Origin: Mesorhizobium sp. CA14
Lineage (GTDB): Bacteria > Pseudomonadota > Alphaproteobacteria > Rhizobiales > Rhizobiaceae
Reading direction: 5' to 3'
Assembly (NCBI RefSeq): GCF_020165195.1
Contig: NZ_JAIUHR010000009.1
Location: 1 to 64,000, forward strand
DNA: 64,000 nucleotides
Part shown: piece after piece, positions 46,301 to 53,916 of the stretch
Numbering within the stretch: the stretch's first letter is position 1
Layout: each line of letters opens with the position of its first letter
Notes under the pieces: model-generated
Databases searched by the model: none
What the model was told of the DNA's origin: nothing
The model's input: only the letters and a program-made list of their open reading frames with translations
Position numbers and translations under genes: made by a program

Positions 46301-46439
46301 GACCATACAGAAGGGCGACAAGCCGGGCTCCGGCAAAGCCACGATCGACCTTAACGTCGGTCGCGGCGTGAAGCTGCGCGGCGAGGCCAACGATGCCGGC
46401 GAAGCAAAGGGCGGCGTCTTTTACGAACGCGAATATTGA
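40389..46439 (+). CDS. tamB: TamB, translocation/assembly module, unusually long
   Basis: This 2016-residue protein has an N-terminal transmembrane anchor (about 9-30) and a long low-complexity beta-helical body of alternating hydrophobic residues, ending in the conserved DUF490 domain (FQGSLVPYLNLTAT to the C-terminus FYEREY). It spans the periplasm between inner membrane and TamA and is implicated in phospholipid or outer-membrane-protein transport. E. coli TamB is 1259 residues. Much of the excess comes from a tandem internal duplication of about 625 residues (see the repeat entry). It is translated directly after tamA. Confidence 0.92.
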   Translation: MKIFWRILRICLYALLILLVVAIGALVVLTGTEGGRQNLAGLISKMASNEDRKVTIAGIEGIWSGALRVDHVVLEDRAGAWMVARKVALDWSPAALLSRNFNADRFAAERIELARLPQPSQQPSQGGSSSLPVSIDVKQIDLPEIALGQELAGSGIAELAAKGSLRADPSPLAIESVLNVSRHDGKQGNVDAKIHFAPADNKLDLDLKASEPAGGIIANLLKLPDAPPVNIIVTGSGPFANWSGVGTFMVDGRIVSQLTGRHQLTDKGHRIEAKGDGQFEGFLPEKIKALFAGKTSFDLAGTATASGGIDIEQAVIESASVHGTATGNVDPKGASDLSVELSAKDKPVTVDVGNSAVPILVAVEKATVRAFGGGKAPKVDVGTSLTSVAVGGTQLNNITGEVHSDGFDIEALSGPVAIKLAAAGLKTDVATLAPLVTGKLAADLSGTVSRETVTIDKGTLRSDALNAGLTANVALADLSMTLKMNADAVSKALPPQISSLLGERVKFSATATRDPQGAFAANSLEISSGSLSASGTGSMQGSDIQASVKGTLGDVSPLSSLAGTPLAGGVNFALTTTGPRWAPDFSVSADSASLTAAGRTVKDIKLSAKGKADIANPTAEISLTGSAEGQALDIAASLVTADGKRSIRGLSLALGDNKVSGDLTLDDKFLPLGTLTFAVPDIGPLAALADQTATGDINGTIAFAKDGEAPTVTINAASTSIARGDLAAKAITVNALIANYLKGPAISGTIKADSVTSGSTVISGIGIDLKRDGDWTNFTGGATASGIPATATGRVKIANGTTSVEIASGEATVRGIKAAIAEPSSLSIANGVTSIEKLALNLGGGSATISGSAGQILDLTANLANLPLALANDFMPGLDGTGTLEGTAHVTGPSSNPDIQFNAKMAGAETSQTRQAGLGPLDLDAAGTYTLAGGVALDHATLSGEGISGKAAGTLNPNGASDFSLDLTSSGASLPLTVGSAESPVKIAVRSLSAKMAGESTQARLDVSAILPSVAASQATVDGLTLVLHSEAFDLKGRAGPVSGTVSVDRIGLDNPMIAPLIAGKVTAKVNGRLTTDAVAVNSGSLTSDALNSQVAGRISLGDGAVDLNMTANVASSALPPAVRGALGERAELSAVLKRDANGNVNVDGLKLNSGALSADGQASLADGKLAAGIRGALSDVSGLSKDAKGAIAFALNAQGPVTAPDLSMTVSSDRLSVAAREITGLKLTASGKADAANPAANVELTGNVAGQNLQGSAVLATTNGSRAINGLLLSLGPNKISGDLALDDAFVPVGTVLLDLPDIGPLAALALEKAEGNVRGTIAFTKAANGPNVAVKANTSQIKRGDLSARNVAIDAQIANYMAAPVIAGTVRAESVTSGGTAITGIDVDLKRDGDWTGFSGGATVKNIPAKAAGRVKVANGTTTVELASGQATVQGIKAAIAQASTIKVANGVTTLDRLVLNLGGGTATVTGKVAQALDINANLAKVPISLANSFSPGLDAAGSVSGTVKVTGAPAAPSAAFNIDASGVQTSQTRGAGLGGMNVSSSGTFAGNKLAFDADVSDGAGLGLKGGGTVTTAGTPTLALDFKGKVPFSFLAAKLAAQGLALNGTANVDVQVRGPASAPVISGKVTTSGARLIDARSGLAVNDIAADVSIGGGVARINRLTGTLSTRGSLSASGTVGITPAQGFPADLSIKLTDGRYTDGRVVTANLGGDLTIKGPLVSAPVIAGTVNLARTVITVPDKLPGSLSELNVKHKNAPRAVRAQDKALHPATSSGSNGGSGLTLDLTVNAPNQIFIQGRGVDAELGGSLKLTGPASSPQAVGTFTLQRGRLTILAKRLTFTDGTVGFQGSLVPYLNLTATTTTSSATVTIVVSGEATNPKFNFSSVPALPEDEVLAQLIFGRSMSNLSPLQIAQLADAAAQLAGAGGSTSLLDNLRNAIGIDDLDVTTDEKGGTAVSAGKYLNDRTYVTIQKGDKPGSGKATIDLNVGRGVKLRGEANDAGEAKGGVFYEREY
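41290..45090 (+). repeat. Tandem internal duplication within tamB
   Basis: Two units of about 1.88 kb, roughly 41290-43190 and 43190-45090, encode the same order of segments: DPKGASDLSVEL/NPNGASDFSLDL, then DVSPLSSLAG/DVSGLSKDAK, DIGPLAALADQ/DIGPLAALALE, DLKRDGDWTNFTGGAT/DLKRDGDWTGFSGGAT, and TSQTRQAGLG/TSQTRGAGLG. Boundaries are approximate. Confidence 0.82.
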
Positions 46440-46715
46440 GGCCGCGCCGGCGCTTCTCTGCCTGCCCGGCGGACTGTCCGCCGCGGGGGGGCGGGCCGTT
46501 ATCCGTATAAAATTTATTGATTTAATCGCCCGCGACGATTTTTTGAGAAATCCGCCTCGCGATAACAAATTTGCGTCATGACTGTCGCTATCGCGCGAAC
46601 CGGGTTGCAGCCAAAGATGCACATTCCTGGCATGTTCCTACTCCACACCGTCTTTTGACAACGCGGTCTGGATGCGGAATGTTAAAAGGCGGAAAGCCAA
46701 CAATGGGAGTAAGTC

Positions 46716-48374
46716 ATGGCAATCTATAAGAGCAATGGTGATCGCGTTCCCGATCACATCCTGAAAATGGCCGAACAAGCCAAATCGGGCGGCGTGGACC
46801 GCCGCGAATTCCTGGCTTTGGCCAGCGTCTTCGGCGCATCGACGGCAATGGCCTATGGCATGCTCGGCCTCGCCGCGCCGACCTCGGCCCGGGCCGAGGA
46901 CGTGCAGGGCAAGAAGGGCGGCGTGCTCAAGGTCGCAATGTCGATCAAGGATCCGAAGGATCCGCGCACCGCCGACTGGTCCGAAATCGCCAATGCCGAG
47001 CGCCAGGCGCTCGAGCCGTTGGTGAAATACACCAAGGAATACACCTTCGCGCCCTACCTCCTGGCGAGCTGGGACATCAATGACGACGCCACCGAATACA
47101 CGCTGCATGTGCGGCCGGGCGTCGAATGGAACAACGGCGACAAGTTCACCGCCGACGACGTGATCCACAATTTCACCCGCTGGGCGGATAAGGGCGCGGA
47201 AGGCAACTCGATGCCTGGCCGTCTCGGCAGCCTCGTCGACGAGAAGACCAAGAAGCTGCGCGAAGGCTCCGTCGTCAAGGTCGACGACATGACGGTCAAG
47301 CTCAAGCTGTCGAAGCCAGACATCGCCATCATCCCGAACCTTTGCGACTATCCGGCGCTGGTCGTGCACAAGACCTTCGACGAGAAGGGCGCGAACTTCA
47401 AGAACTGCCCGATCGGCACCGGTCCGTTCGAGCTCGTCTCCTACGACGTCGGCCAGAAGGTGGTCTACAAGCGTCGCACGACCGGCAAGTGGTGGCAGGG
47501 CGAGGCGTTCCTCGACGGCGTCGAGTTCATCGACTACGGCACCGATCCGGCCGCGACCGTCTCGGCCTTCGAGTCGGGCGAAGTCCAGACCAACCACGAA
47601 ACGACCGCCGACTACATCAAGATCATCGCCGACGTCGGCGCGCCGGTCTCGGAAGTCGTGACGGCGGCCACCGTGGTTTCGCGCTTCAACGTCACGCACA
47701 AGCCCTATGACAACCAGAAGGTTCGTCAGGCGATGTTGCTTGCCGTCGACAACGCCACCGTGCTGCAGCTCGGCTACGGCAATGCCGGCACGCCGGCCGA
47801 AAACCACCACGTTGCGCCCATCCATCCGGAATACGTCAAGCTGCCGGAGATCAAGCGCGACATCGCCAAGGCCAAGCAGATGCTGACGGAAGCCGGCGCG
47901 ATCGATTTCGAGCACGAGCTGATCAGCAACGACGAGGACTACCACAAGAACACCACGGACGCGATCGCGGCCCAGCTGCGCGAAGCCGGCATCAAGGTGA
48001 AGCGCACCGTGCTGCCAAGCTCGACCTTCTGGAACGACTGGACGAAGTATCCCTTCTCGGAAACCAACTGGAACATGCGCCCACTGGGCATCCAGGTGAT
48101 CGCCATCGCTTACCGCAGCGGCGAAGCGTGGAACGAGACGGCCTACGCCAATCCGGACTTCGACAAGAAGGTGAACGAGGCGCTCGGCATCGCCGATGCG
48201 GAGAAGCGCAAGGTTGTGATGAAGGATATCGAGCAGACCCTGCAGGATTCCGGCATCATCATCCAGCCTTACTGGCGCAAGCTCTACATCAATATCAAGC
48301 CCGAGGTGAAGAACCACTCGATGCACCCCACCTACGAGCACGACTTCGGCAAGGTCTGGCTCGAGCAGGCATGA
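46716..48374 (+). CDS. Peptide/nickel-type ABC transporter substrate-binding protein, Tat-exported
   Basis: This 552-residue family-5 solute-binding protein (DppA/OppA class) carries a twin-arginine signal: [17 protein letters not shown] with R29 and R30, cleavage near ARA60. The body has the family features GGVLKVAM near the mature start and the [19 protein letters not shown] segment. It feeds a permease pair and a fused ATPase encoded next. Tat export implies folding before export. GGGAG precedes the ATG. The ligand is not evident; peptides, or amines related to the next catabolic pair, are possible. Confidence 0.92.
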   Translation: MAIYKSNGDRVPDHILKMAEQAKSGGVDRREFLALASVFGASTAMAYGMLGLAAPTSARAEDVQGKKGGVLKVAMSIKDPKDPRTADWSEIANAERQALEPLVKYTKEYTFAPYLLASWDINDDATEYTLHVRPGVEWNNGDKFTADDVIHNFTRWADKGAEGNSMPGRLGSLVDEKTKKLREGSVVKVDDMTVKLKLSKPDIAIIPNLCDYPALVVHKTFDEKGANFKNCPIGTGPFELVSYDVGQKVVYKRRTTGKWWQGEAFLDGVEFIDYGTDPAATVSAFESGEVQTNHETTADYIKIIADVGAPVSEVVTAATVVSRFNVTHKPYDNQKVRQAMLLAVDNATVLQLGYGNAGTPAENHHVAPIHPEYVKLPEIKRDIAKAKQMLTEAGAIDFEHELISNDEDYHKNTTDAIAAQLREAGIKVKRTVLPSSTFWNDWTKYPFSETNWNMRPLGIQVIAIAYRSGEAWNETAYANPDFDKKVNEALGIADAEKRKVVMKDIEQTLQDSGIIIQPYWRKLYINIKPEVKNHSMHPTYEHDFGKVWLEQA

Positions 48375-48388
48375 TCCATGGCGCGATG

Positions 48389-48416
48389 AATACGAGGGGC
48401 GGCGGCCCCTCGTATT
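48389..48416 (+). terminator. Hairpin between binding protein and permease genes
   Basis: AATACGAGGGGC pairs perfectly with GCCCCTCGTATT over 12 bp around a GGCG loop, 14 bp past the stop. It is followed by TGC rather than a T-run, so partial termination or message stabilisation is likely. Confidence 0.72.
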
Positions 48417-48522
48417 TGCAGCTTCGTCGCCGTTGCATATCCTGCAGCGGTGGCGGGGCGTCATCGGCTTTTCGAAACAGGGTTGAACGTATCTGACCCC
48501 AACCCGGCCGGCAGGGGGGCAC

Positions 48523-49557
48523 ATGTTCTCATTCATCGCCAGACGCATCGGCACGATACTGCTCACGATGCTGTGCCTGACGCTGGTCGTCTTCTTCCTC
48601 GTCAATCTCGAGCCCAATCTGAAGAAACTGGCGATCAGCCAGACCGAGATGCATACGCCCGCCGACCAGCTCGAAAGCTGGCTGGTCAATCATGGCTACC
48701 GGCAGAACTTCTTCCTGCGCTACGGCCAGTGGCTGGGCGTCCTGCCGAAGCATCCGATCACCGATCCGGCGACCGGCAAGACGACGCAGCGCTTCTCCTT
48801 CTGCAATGATCCGACGGAGCCGCAATTCTCCGGCGTGCTGCAGGGCGATTTCGGCTGCTCGACCAAGTTCAAGACAACGGTCGCGGCCAAGCTATTCCCC
48901 GCGCTCGGCGCCACGGGCTTGCTGATGTTCTGGGTGCTGGCGGTGATGGTGCCGATCTCGCTGCTGATCGGCATTCTCGCCGGCATGCGCGAAGGCTCGC
49001 GCACGGATCGTGTGCTGTCGGTCGCCTCGATCGCCTCGACGGCGACGCCCGAATATGTGTCGGGCGTCATCTTCACCGTCATTTTCGCATCCTGGCTCGG
49101 CTGGCTGAACGGTTCGGCGGCGTCCGCCAGCCAGGGCATCACCTTCTACAATTTCACGCTGCCGGTGATCACGCTGGCGATCTACGGCATCGGCTATATC
49201 GCGCGCATGACACGCGCCTCGATGGTCGAGGTGATGACGCAGCAATATATCCGCACCGCCCGGCTGAAGGGCCTGTCCTTCAGCAGCGTGGTCATCAAGC
49301 ATGCGTTGCGCAACGCGCTGATCGCGCCCTTCACCGTCATCATGCTGCAGTTCCCGTGGCTGCTCACCGGCGTCGTCATCGTCGAGGTGATGTTCCGCTA
49401 CCAGGGTTTCGGCTACACGCTGGTCGAGGCCGCCGGCAACAACGATATCGACCTGCTGCTCGGCTGCTCGCTGGTCTCGGTGTTCATCGTGCTGATCACG
49501 CAGCTGATTTCCGACGTCGGCTACGCGTTTCTCAATCCGCGTATCAGGGTTCAGTAG
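48523..49557 (+). CDS. ABC transporter permease, DppB type
   Basis: This 344-residue membrane protein begins IARRIGTILLTMLCLTLVVFFLV, the usual DppB/OppB first segment, and has about six transmembrane helices with the docking loop EVMTQQYIRTARLKGLSF (about 236-253). The C-terminal Q-L-hydrophobic segment completes the binding-protein-dependent permease fold. It pairs with the DppC-type protein encoded 12 bp later. A GGGGGG ribosome site precedes the ATG. An insert around 50-120 is longer than in E. coli DppB. Confidence 0.92.
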   Translation: MFSFIARRIGTILLTMLCLTLVVFFLVNLEPNLKKLAISQTEMHTPADQLESWLVNHGYRQNFFLRYGQWLGVLPKHPITDPATGKTTQRFSFCNDPTEPQFSGVLQGDFGCSTKFKTTVAAKLFPALGATGLLMFWVLAVMVPISLLIGILAGMREGSRTDRVLSVASIASTATPEYVSGVIFTVIFASWLGWLNGSAASASQGITFYNFTLPVITLAIYGIGYIARMTRASMVEVMTQQYIRTARLKGLSFSSVVIKHALRNALIAPFTVIMLQFPWLLTGVVIVEVMFRYQGFGYTLVEAAGNNDIDLLLGCSLVSVFIVLITQLISDVGYAFLNPRIRVQ

Positions 49558-49569
49558 AGGGCAGGGCCG

Positions 49570-50727
49570 ATGCAAACGGAATATATCAGCGCCTTCGACG
49601 TGGTTCTCGGCGTGCTCTGGCGGTTCTGGCCGGTGTGGGCCGCGCTCATCCTGGTGATGGGCGCCAGCTTTGCCTACAAGAAGCGGCTCGGGCTCTACGG
49701 CCAGCTCTTCGACAGCGGCGTCGGCATTGCCGGCGTCTTCATCTGCCTGTTCTGGCTGTTCACGGCGATCTTCGCCTCGACCATCTCGCCCTTCGATCCG
49801 CTGGCGCAGGTCTCGGTCATGAAGGACACGCTGCCCGGCGCGATCGAGCCGGCGTCGAAGCTCGTCTATTATTTCGGCGGCGACAAGCTCGCCCGCGATG
49901 TATTCTCGCGCATGGTCTATGGCAGCCAGATCGTGCTGATCATCGCGCCGGCCGCCACCGGCTTCGCGCTGATGGTCGGCATCACCCTCGGCCTGCCGGC
50001 CGGTTATTATGGCGGCAAGATCGATACGCTCTTATCGTTCCTTGCCAATCTGGTGCTGGCCTTCCCGGTCATCCTGTTGTTCTACCTGCTGGTGACGCCG
50101 GGCATCATGGACACGCCGATCCCCTATGGCATGGCGGGACTGTTCTTCCTGTTTCCGATCATCTTCTTCTGCGTGCTGTTTTGGACCCGCTACAAGAAAC
50201 GGCCGGACCGGCTTTATATCCTGCTCGGCATTACGCTGGTGCTGGGCGGCTGGATTTATGCGGGCCTCGTCTTCGACAAGGACCCGCTGCACATCGTGCA
50301 CATCGATCCCAACCAGCTCAACATCTTCGTGGCCGTGGTGTTCGCCTCCAGCCCCGGCGTGTTCCGCATCGTGCGCGGGCTGACCATGGATATCAAGACG
50401 CGCGACTATGTGGCGGCGGCGCAGACGCGCGGTGAATCGCCCTGGTACATCATGCTGTGGGAGATCCTGCCCAATGCGCGCGGTCCGCTGATCGTCGATG
50501 CCTGCCTGCGCATCGGCTACACGACGATCCTGCTCGGAACGCTCGGCTATTTCGGCCTGGGCCTGGCGCCGGAAAGCCCCGATTGGGGCACCGCGATCAA
50601 GGACGCCAGCCGGCTGTTGCGGTCCTTCATCCACCCGGCGCTGCCGCCCACGATCGCCCTGATGTCGTTCGTGCTGGGGCTGAACCTTTTGGCGGACTCG
50701 CTGCGCGAACAGTCGATGAAGGATTGA
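49570..50727 (+). CDS. ABC transporter permease, DppC type
   Basis: This 385-residue protein is the second permease of the peptide-class system. It has about six to eight hydrophobic segments and the EAA-type loop DIKTRDYVAAAQTRGESPWY near 275-294, as in DppC/OppC. It is longer than E. coli DppC (300), with an extra hydrophobic stretch (about 155-225) in the middle. It starts 12 bp after DppB and 52 bp before the fused ATPase gene. Confidence 0.92.
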   Translation: MQTEYISAFDVVLGVLWRFWPVWAALILVMGASFAYKKRLGLYGQLFDSGVGIAGVFICLFWLFTAIFASTISPFDPLAQVSVMKDTLPGAIEPASKLVYYFGGDKLARDVFSRMVYGSQIVLIIAPAATGFALMVGITLGLPAGYYGGKIDTLLSFLANLVLAFPVILLFYLLVTPGIMDTPIPYGMAGLFFLFPIIFFCVLFWTRYKKRPDRLYILLGITLVLGGWIYAGLVFDKDPLHIVHIDPNQLNIFVAVVFASSPGVFRIVRGLTMDIKTRDYVAAAQTRGESPWYIMLWEILPNARGPLIVDACLRIGYTTILLGTLGYFGLGLAPESPDWGTAIKDASRLLRSFIHPALPPTIALMSFVLGLNLLADSLREQSMKD

Positions 50728-50779
50728 TGGTCAGGGTTCAGGCCCTACCTGCTGAAACAATTTAGGATTGGAGCGACCC

Positions 50780-53101
50780 ATGAACGAGGCAGTTCGAAAT
50801 CCGGCTCAACCAATCATCGAGATCGAGAACCTCTCGATCTCCTTCTTCACCCGCAAGGGCGAGATCCCGGCTGTGATGGATTTTTCCTGCACGGTCATGC
50901 CCGGCGAGGCGATGGGCATCGTCGGCGAGTCCGGCTGCGGCAAGTCGACCGTTTCGCTCGGCATCATGCGCGACCTCTCCAATATCGGGAAGATCGTCGG
51001 CGGCAAGATCAAATTCCAGGGCAAGGACATGGGTGAGCTCTCCGAGGATGAGCTGCGCTCGATCCGCGGCAACAAGATCGCCATGATCTATCAGGAGCCG
51101 ATGGCGAGCCTTAACCCGGCGATGAAGATCGGCCAGCAGCTGATGGAAGTGCCGCTGATCCACGACAAGGTGTCGAAGGAAGAGGCGTACAACCGCGCGC
51201 TGGAGATGGTGCGGGCGGTGAAGCTGCCCGACCCGGAGCGCATGATGCGCTCCTATCCGCACCAGCTTTCCGGCGGTCAGCAGCAGCGCATCGTCATCGC
51301 CATGGCGCTGCTGTCGAAACCGGCGCTGCTTCTGCTCGACGAGCCGACCACCGCGCTCGACGTCACCGTCGAGGCCGGCATTGTCGAACTGGTCAAGGGT
51401 CTGGGCGAGAAGTTCGGCACCTCGATGATCTTCGTGTCGCACAATCTCGGCCTCATCCTGGAGACCTGCGACAAGATCACGGTGATGTATTCCGGCGAGG
51501 CTGTCGAGACCGGCAAGATCGAGGACGTGTTCGACCGGATGCGCCACCCTTATACGCAAGGGCTGTTCCGCTCGATCCCGCTGCCGGGCGCGGACAAGAA
51601 TTCACGGCCGCTGATCTCCATTCCTGGACAGTTGCCGCTGCCGCATGAGCGGCCGAAGGGCTGCAATTTCGGACCGCGCTGCCACCATTTCGTCGAGGGC
51701 GTCTGCAATGCGGCGGAAATCCCGATGATCCCGGTCGAGGGCCATGAGGGGCATTTCTCGCGCTGCGTGCGCTTCAACGAGATCGACTGGGAGGCGCTGC
51801 CGCCCGGCGCCAAGAAGGTCAACGAAAAGGTCGAGCCCGGCGCGCCGGTGCTGAAGATCCAGGATCTCAAGAAGTATTACAAGGTCGGCGGCAGCGAGGT
51901 GTTCGGCTCCAGCGAAGGCCGCGTCGTCAAGGCCAATGAGACGATCTCGTTCACCGCGCGCGAATCCGAGACGGTGGCGATCGTCGGCGAGTCCGGCTGC
52001 GGAAAGTCGACGCTGGCCAAGGTGCTGCTGGGCCTCGAGACTGCCAGCTCCGGCACGGTGACTTTAGCCAATAAGGAGATCCAATCTACGGGCATCGAGC
52101 GCCGCGGCGTCGATACGGTGTCGTCGATCCAGATGGTGTTCCAGAACCCGTTCGACACGCTGAACCCGAGCCACACGGTCGGCTCGCAGATCATCCGCAC
52201 GCTGGAGAAGTTCAATGTCGGCAAGAATGTCGCCGAGCGGCGCCAGCGCATGCTGGAATTGCTCGACCTGGTGAAGCTGCCGCGCGCCTTCGAGACCCGC
52301 AAGCCGCGCCAGCTGTCGGGAGGCCAGAAGCAGCGCATCGGCGTCGCGCGCGCCTTTGCCGGCGATGCCAAGGTGGTGGTGGCCGACGAGCCGGTCTCGG
52401 CGCTCGACGTCTCGGTGCAGGCGGCGGTGACGGAGCTGTTGATGGACATCCAGCGCAAGAACAAGACGACGATGCTGTTCATCAGCCACGATCTGTCGGT
52501 GGTGCGCTACATCGCCGACCGCGTCGTCGTCATGTATCTCGGCTATATCGTCGAGCAGGGCACGACCGACCAGATATTCTCGCCGCCTTACCATCCCTAT
52601 ACCGAGGCGCTGCTGTCGGCGATCCCGATCGCCGACACCAGCGTGGTCAAGAAGCATGTCGTGCTCGAAGGCGACATTCCCTCGGCGATGAACCCGCCGA
52701 CCGGCTGCCCGTTCCAGACGCGATGCGGCTACAAGAAGCTGGTGCCGGACAATCTGTGCGAGACCAAGGTGCCGCCGGTGAAGAATCTCGGCGGCGGCCA
52801 TACGAGCCTGTGCTGGCTTTCGGACGACGTGCTGGCCAGGATGGAGCCGGTCATCAGGTTCGACAAGGAACATGCCGCGCGTGAAGGCGTGCCGGACGAC
52901 GCGCCGCACGGCGAAGGGCCGGGCTTTGCGGGTGCGCCGCCGCAGCGTCCGGATGGCAAAAACGCCACTGCGGAGGCCGATGCGACCGAAGAGGTCTTGA
53001 AGGAGAACGATGCGGTGCTCAAAGCCCGTCGCCACGAAGTGCGCGATGAGGATTCGGAAACCGGTGTCTCAAGGCCGAAGGATACGACAAGGCGGCACTA
53101 A
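50780..53101 (+). CDS. Fused double ABC ATPase (DppD-DppF type)
   Basis: This 773-residue protein joins two full peptide-class ATPases. Each half has Walker A GESGCGKST (about 49-57 and 403-411), an LSGGQ signature and Walker B, and each ends with the oligopeptide C-terminal cysteine-rich region (GCNFGPRCHHF in the first, GCPFQTRCGYKK in the second) that often binds an Fe-S cluster. In most bacteria these are two genes. About 75 charged residues follow the second domain. GGAG precedes ATG 50780. Confidence 0.93.
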   Translation: MNEAVRNPAQPIIEIENLSISFFTRKGEIPAVMDFSCTVMPGEAMGIVGESGCGKSTVSLGIMRDLSNIGKIVGGKIKFQGKDMGELSEDELRSIRGNKIAMIYQEPMASLNPAMKIGQQLMEVPLIHDKVSKEEAYNRALEMVRAVKLPDPERMMRSYPHQLSGGQQQRIVIAMALLSKPALLLLDEPTTALDVTVEAGIVELVKGLGEKFGTSMIFVSHNLGLILETCDKITVMYSGEAVETGKIEDVFDRMRHPYTQGLFRSIPLPGADKNSRPLISIPGQLPLPHERPKGCNFGPRCHHFVEGVCNAAEIPMIPVEGHEGHFSRCVRFNEIDWEALPPGAKKVNEKVEPGAPVLKIQDLKKYYKVGGSEVFGSSEGRVVKANETISFTARESETVAIVGESGCGKSTLAKVLLGLETASSGTVTLANKEIQSTGIERRGVDTVSSIQMVFQNPFDTLNPSHTVGSQIIRTLEKFNVGKNVAERRQRMLELLDLVKLPRAFETRKPRQLSGGQKQRIGVARAFAGDAKVVVADEPVSALDVSVQAAVTELLMDIQRKNKTTMLFISHDLSVVRYIADRVVVMYLGYIVEQGTTDQIFSPPYHPYTEALLSAIPIADTSVVKKHVVLEGDIPSAMNPPTGCPFQTRCGYKKLVPDNLCETKVPPVKNLGGGHTSLCWLSDDVLARMEPVIRFDKEHAAREGVPDDAPHGEGPGFAGAPPQRPDGKNATAEADATEEVLKENDAVLKARRHEVRDEDSETGVSRPKDTTRRH

Positions 53102-53114
53102 CTCCAGAAGGGTA

Positions 53115-53705
53115 TTAGTTTCCGCATTGCCGTAGCTGCGCCTGGTAGTCGCGCGCCATCTGGTCGGTGGCGCGCGCGTAGCTTTGAACGCCGGCGTCGC
53201 CGCGGTTGCCGCGGCCATAGGCGGTCCAGCCGAGATAGTAGGCGAGATAGAGATTGTAGGTGTCGTTGCGGGCGACACCGAAAGTGTCGGCGGTCTTGGA
53301 GTGGTACCAGCCGACGAAATCGATGGCGTCGGCAAAGCGCGTGCGGCGCGCCGCCCAGTTGCCGGTCTCGCTTTGATATTGCGACCATGTGCCGTCGAGC
53401 GCCTGCGAGTAGCCGGTGGCGCTGGAGACATGCGTCCACGGGATGAAGCCGAGCAGCTTGGTGCGCGGCGGGCGGGCATTGCTCTTGAAGCCGGATTCCT
53501 TGCGCACCGTCGCCATCAGCACGGGAACGGGAATGCCGTATTTCTGTTCGGTCCGCTCGGCGGCGGATTGCCAGTTGTCGAACCAGCCGTCATTCTGGTC
53601 GAAGACGGCGCAGACATTGTTGATGTGGCTGGGCGCCGTCGCGCAGGCCGAAAGCGCCAGCAGCACGGAAACAGCGACAATTTTACTAAAACTCGACTTA
53701 CGCAT
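53115..53705 (-). CDS. Lytic-transglycosylase-like lipoprotein
   Basis: This 196-residue protein has a lipoprotein signal peptide with lipobox LSAC (Cys21) and an SLT-like domain: MATVRKESGFKS with E70 in the position of the catalytic glutamate, and a GYSQALDGTW segment. Lytic transglycosylases cleave the glycan strand of peptidoglycan. Some tryptophans and the SAT-GYSQ region match SLT family proteins, but other active-site residues are not certain. It converges with the ATPase gene, 13 bp apart. Confidence 0.8.
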   Translation of the reverse strand: MRKSSFSKIVAVSVLLALSACATAPSHINNVCAVFDQNDGWFDNWQSAAERTEQKYGIPVPVLMATVRKESGFKSNARPPRTKLLGFIPWTHVSSATGYSQALDGTWSQYQSETGNWAARRTRFADAIDFVGWYHSKTADTFGVARNDTYNLYLAYYLGWTAYGRGNRGDAGVQSYARATDQMARDYQAQLRQCGN

Positions 53706-53916
53706 TGGAAGACGAATAGGCCGAAATCATAAAAGGAGTGTTGCGCGCTTCCTTAACGCGGGCGTGGGAGGTGCGAAAAGCTGAGTATCGATATTACGAC
53801 TGTTCGTGTCGCTATTATTTTCCTCGATTTTGAAAAATGCCGCCTTGGCTAAAATCACGCCGGCAAATGGCGAATTCCTGACAGCCCGCATGTGATGCCG
53901 GCGCTCTGATGCACGC

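Noticed and set aside
46441-46500. CGGCGGA/TCCGCCG stem-loop after tamB
   Set aside because: Only a 7-bp stem with no T-run, so I do not list it as a terminator.
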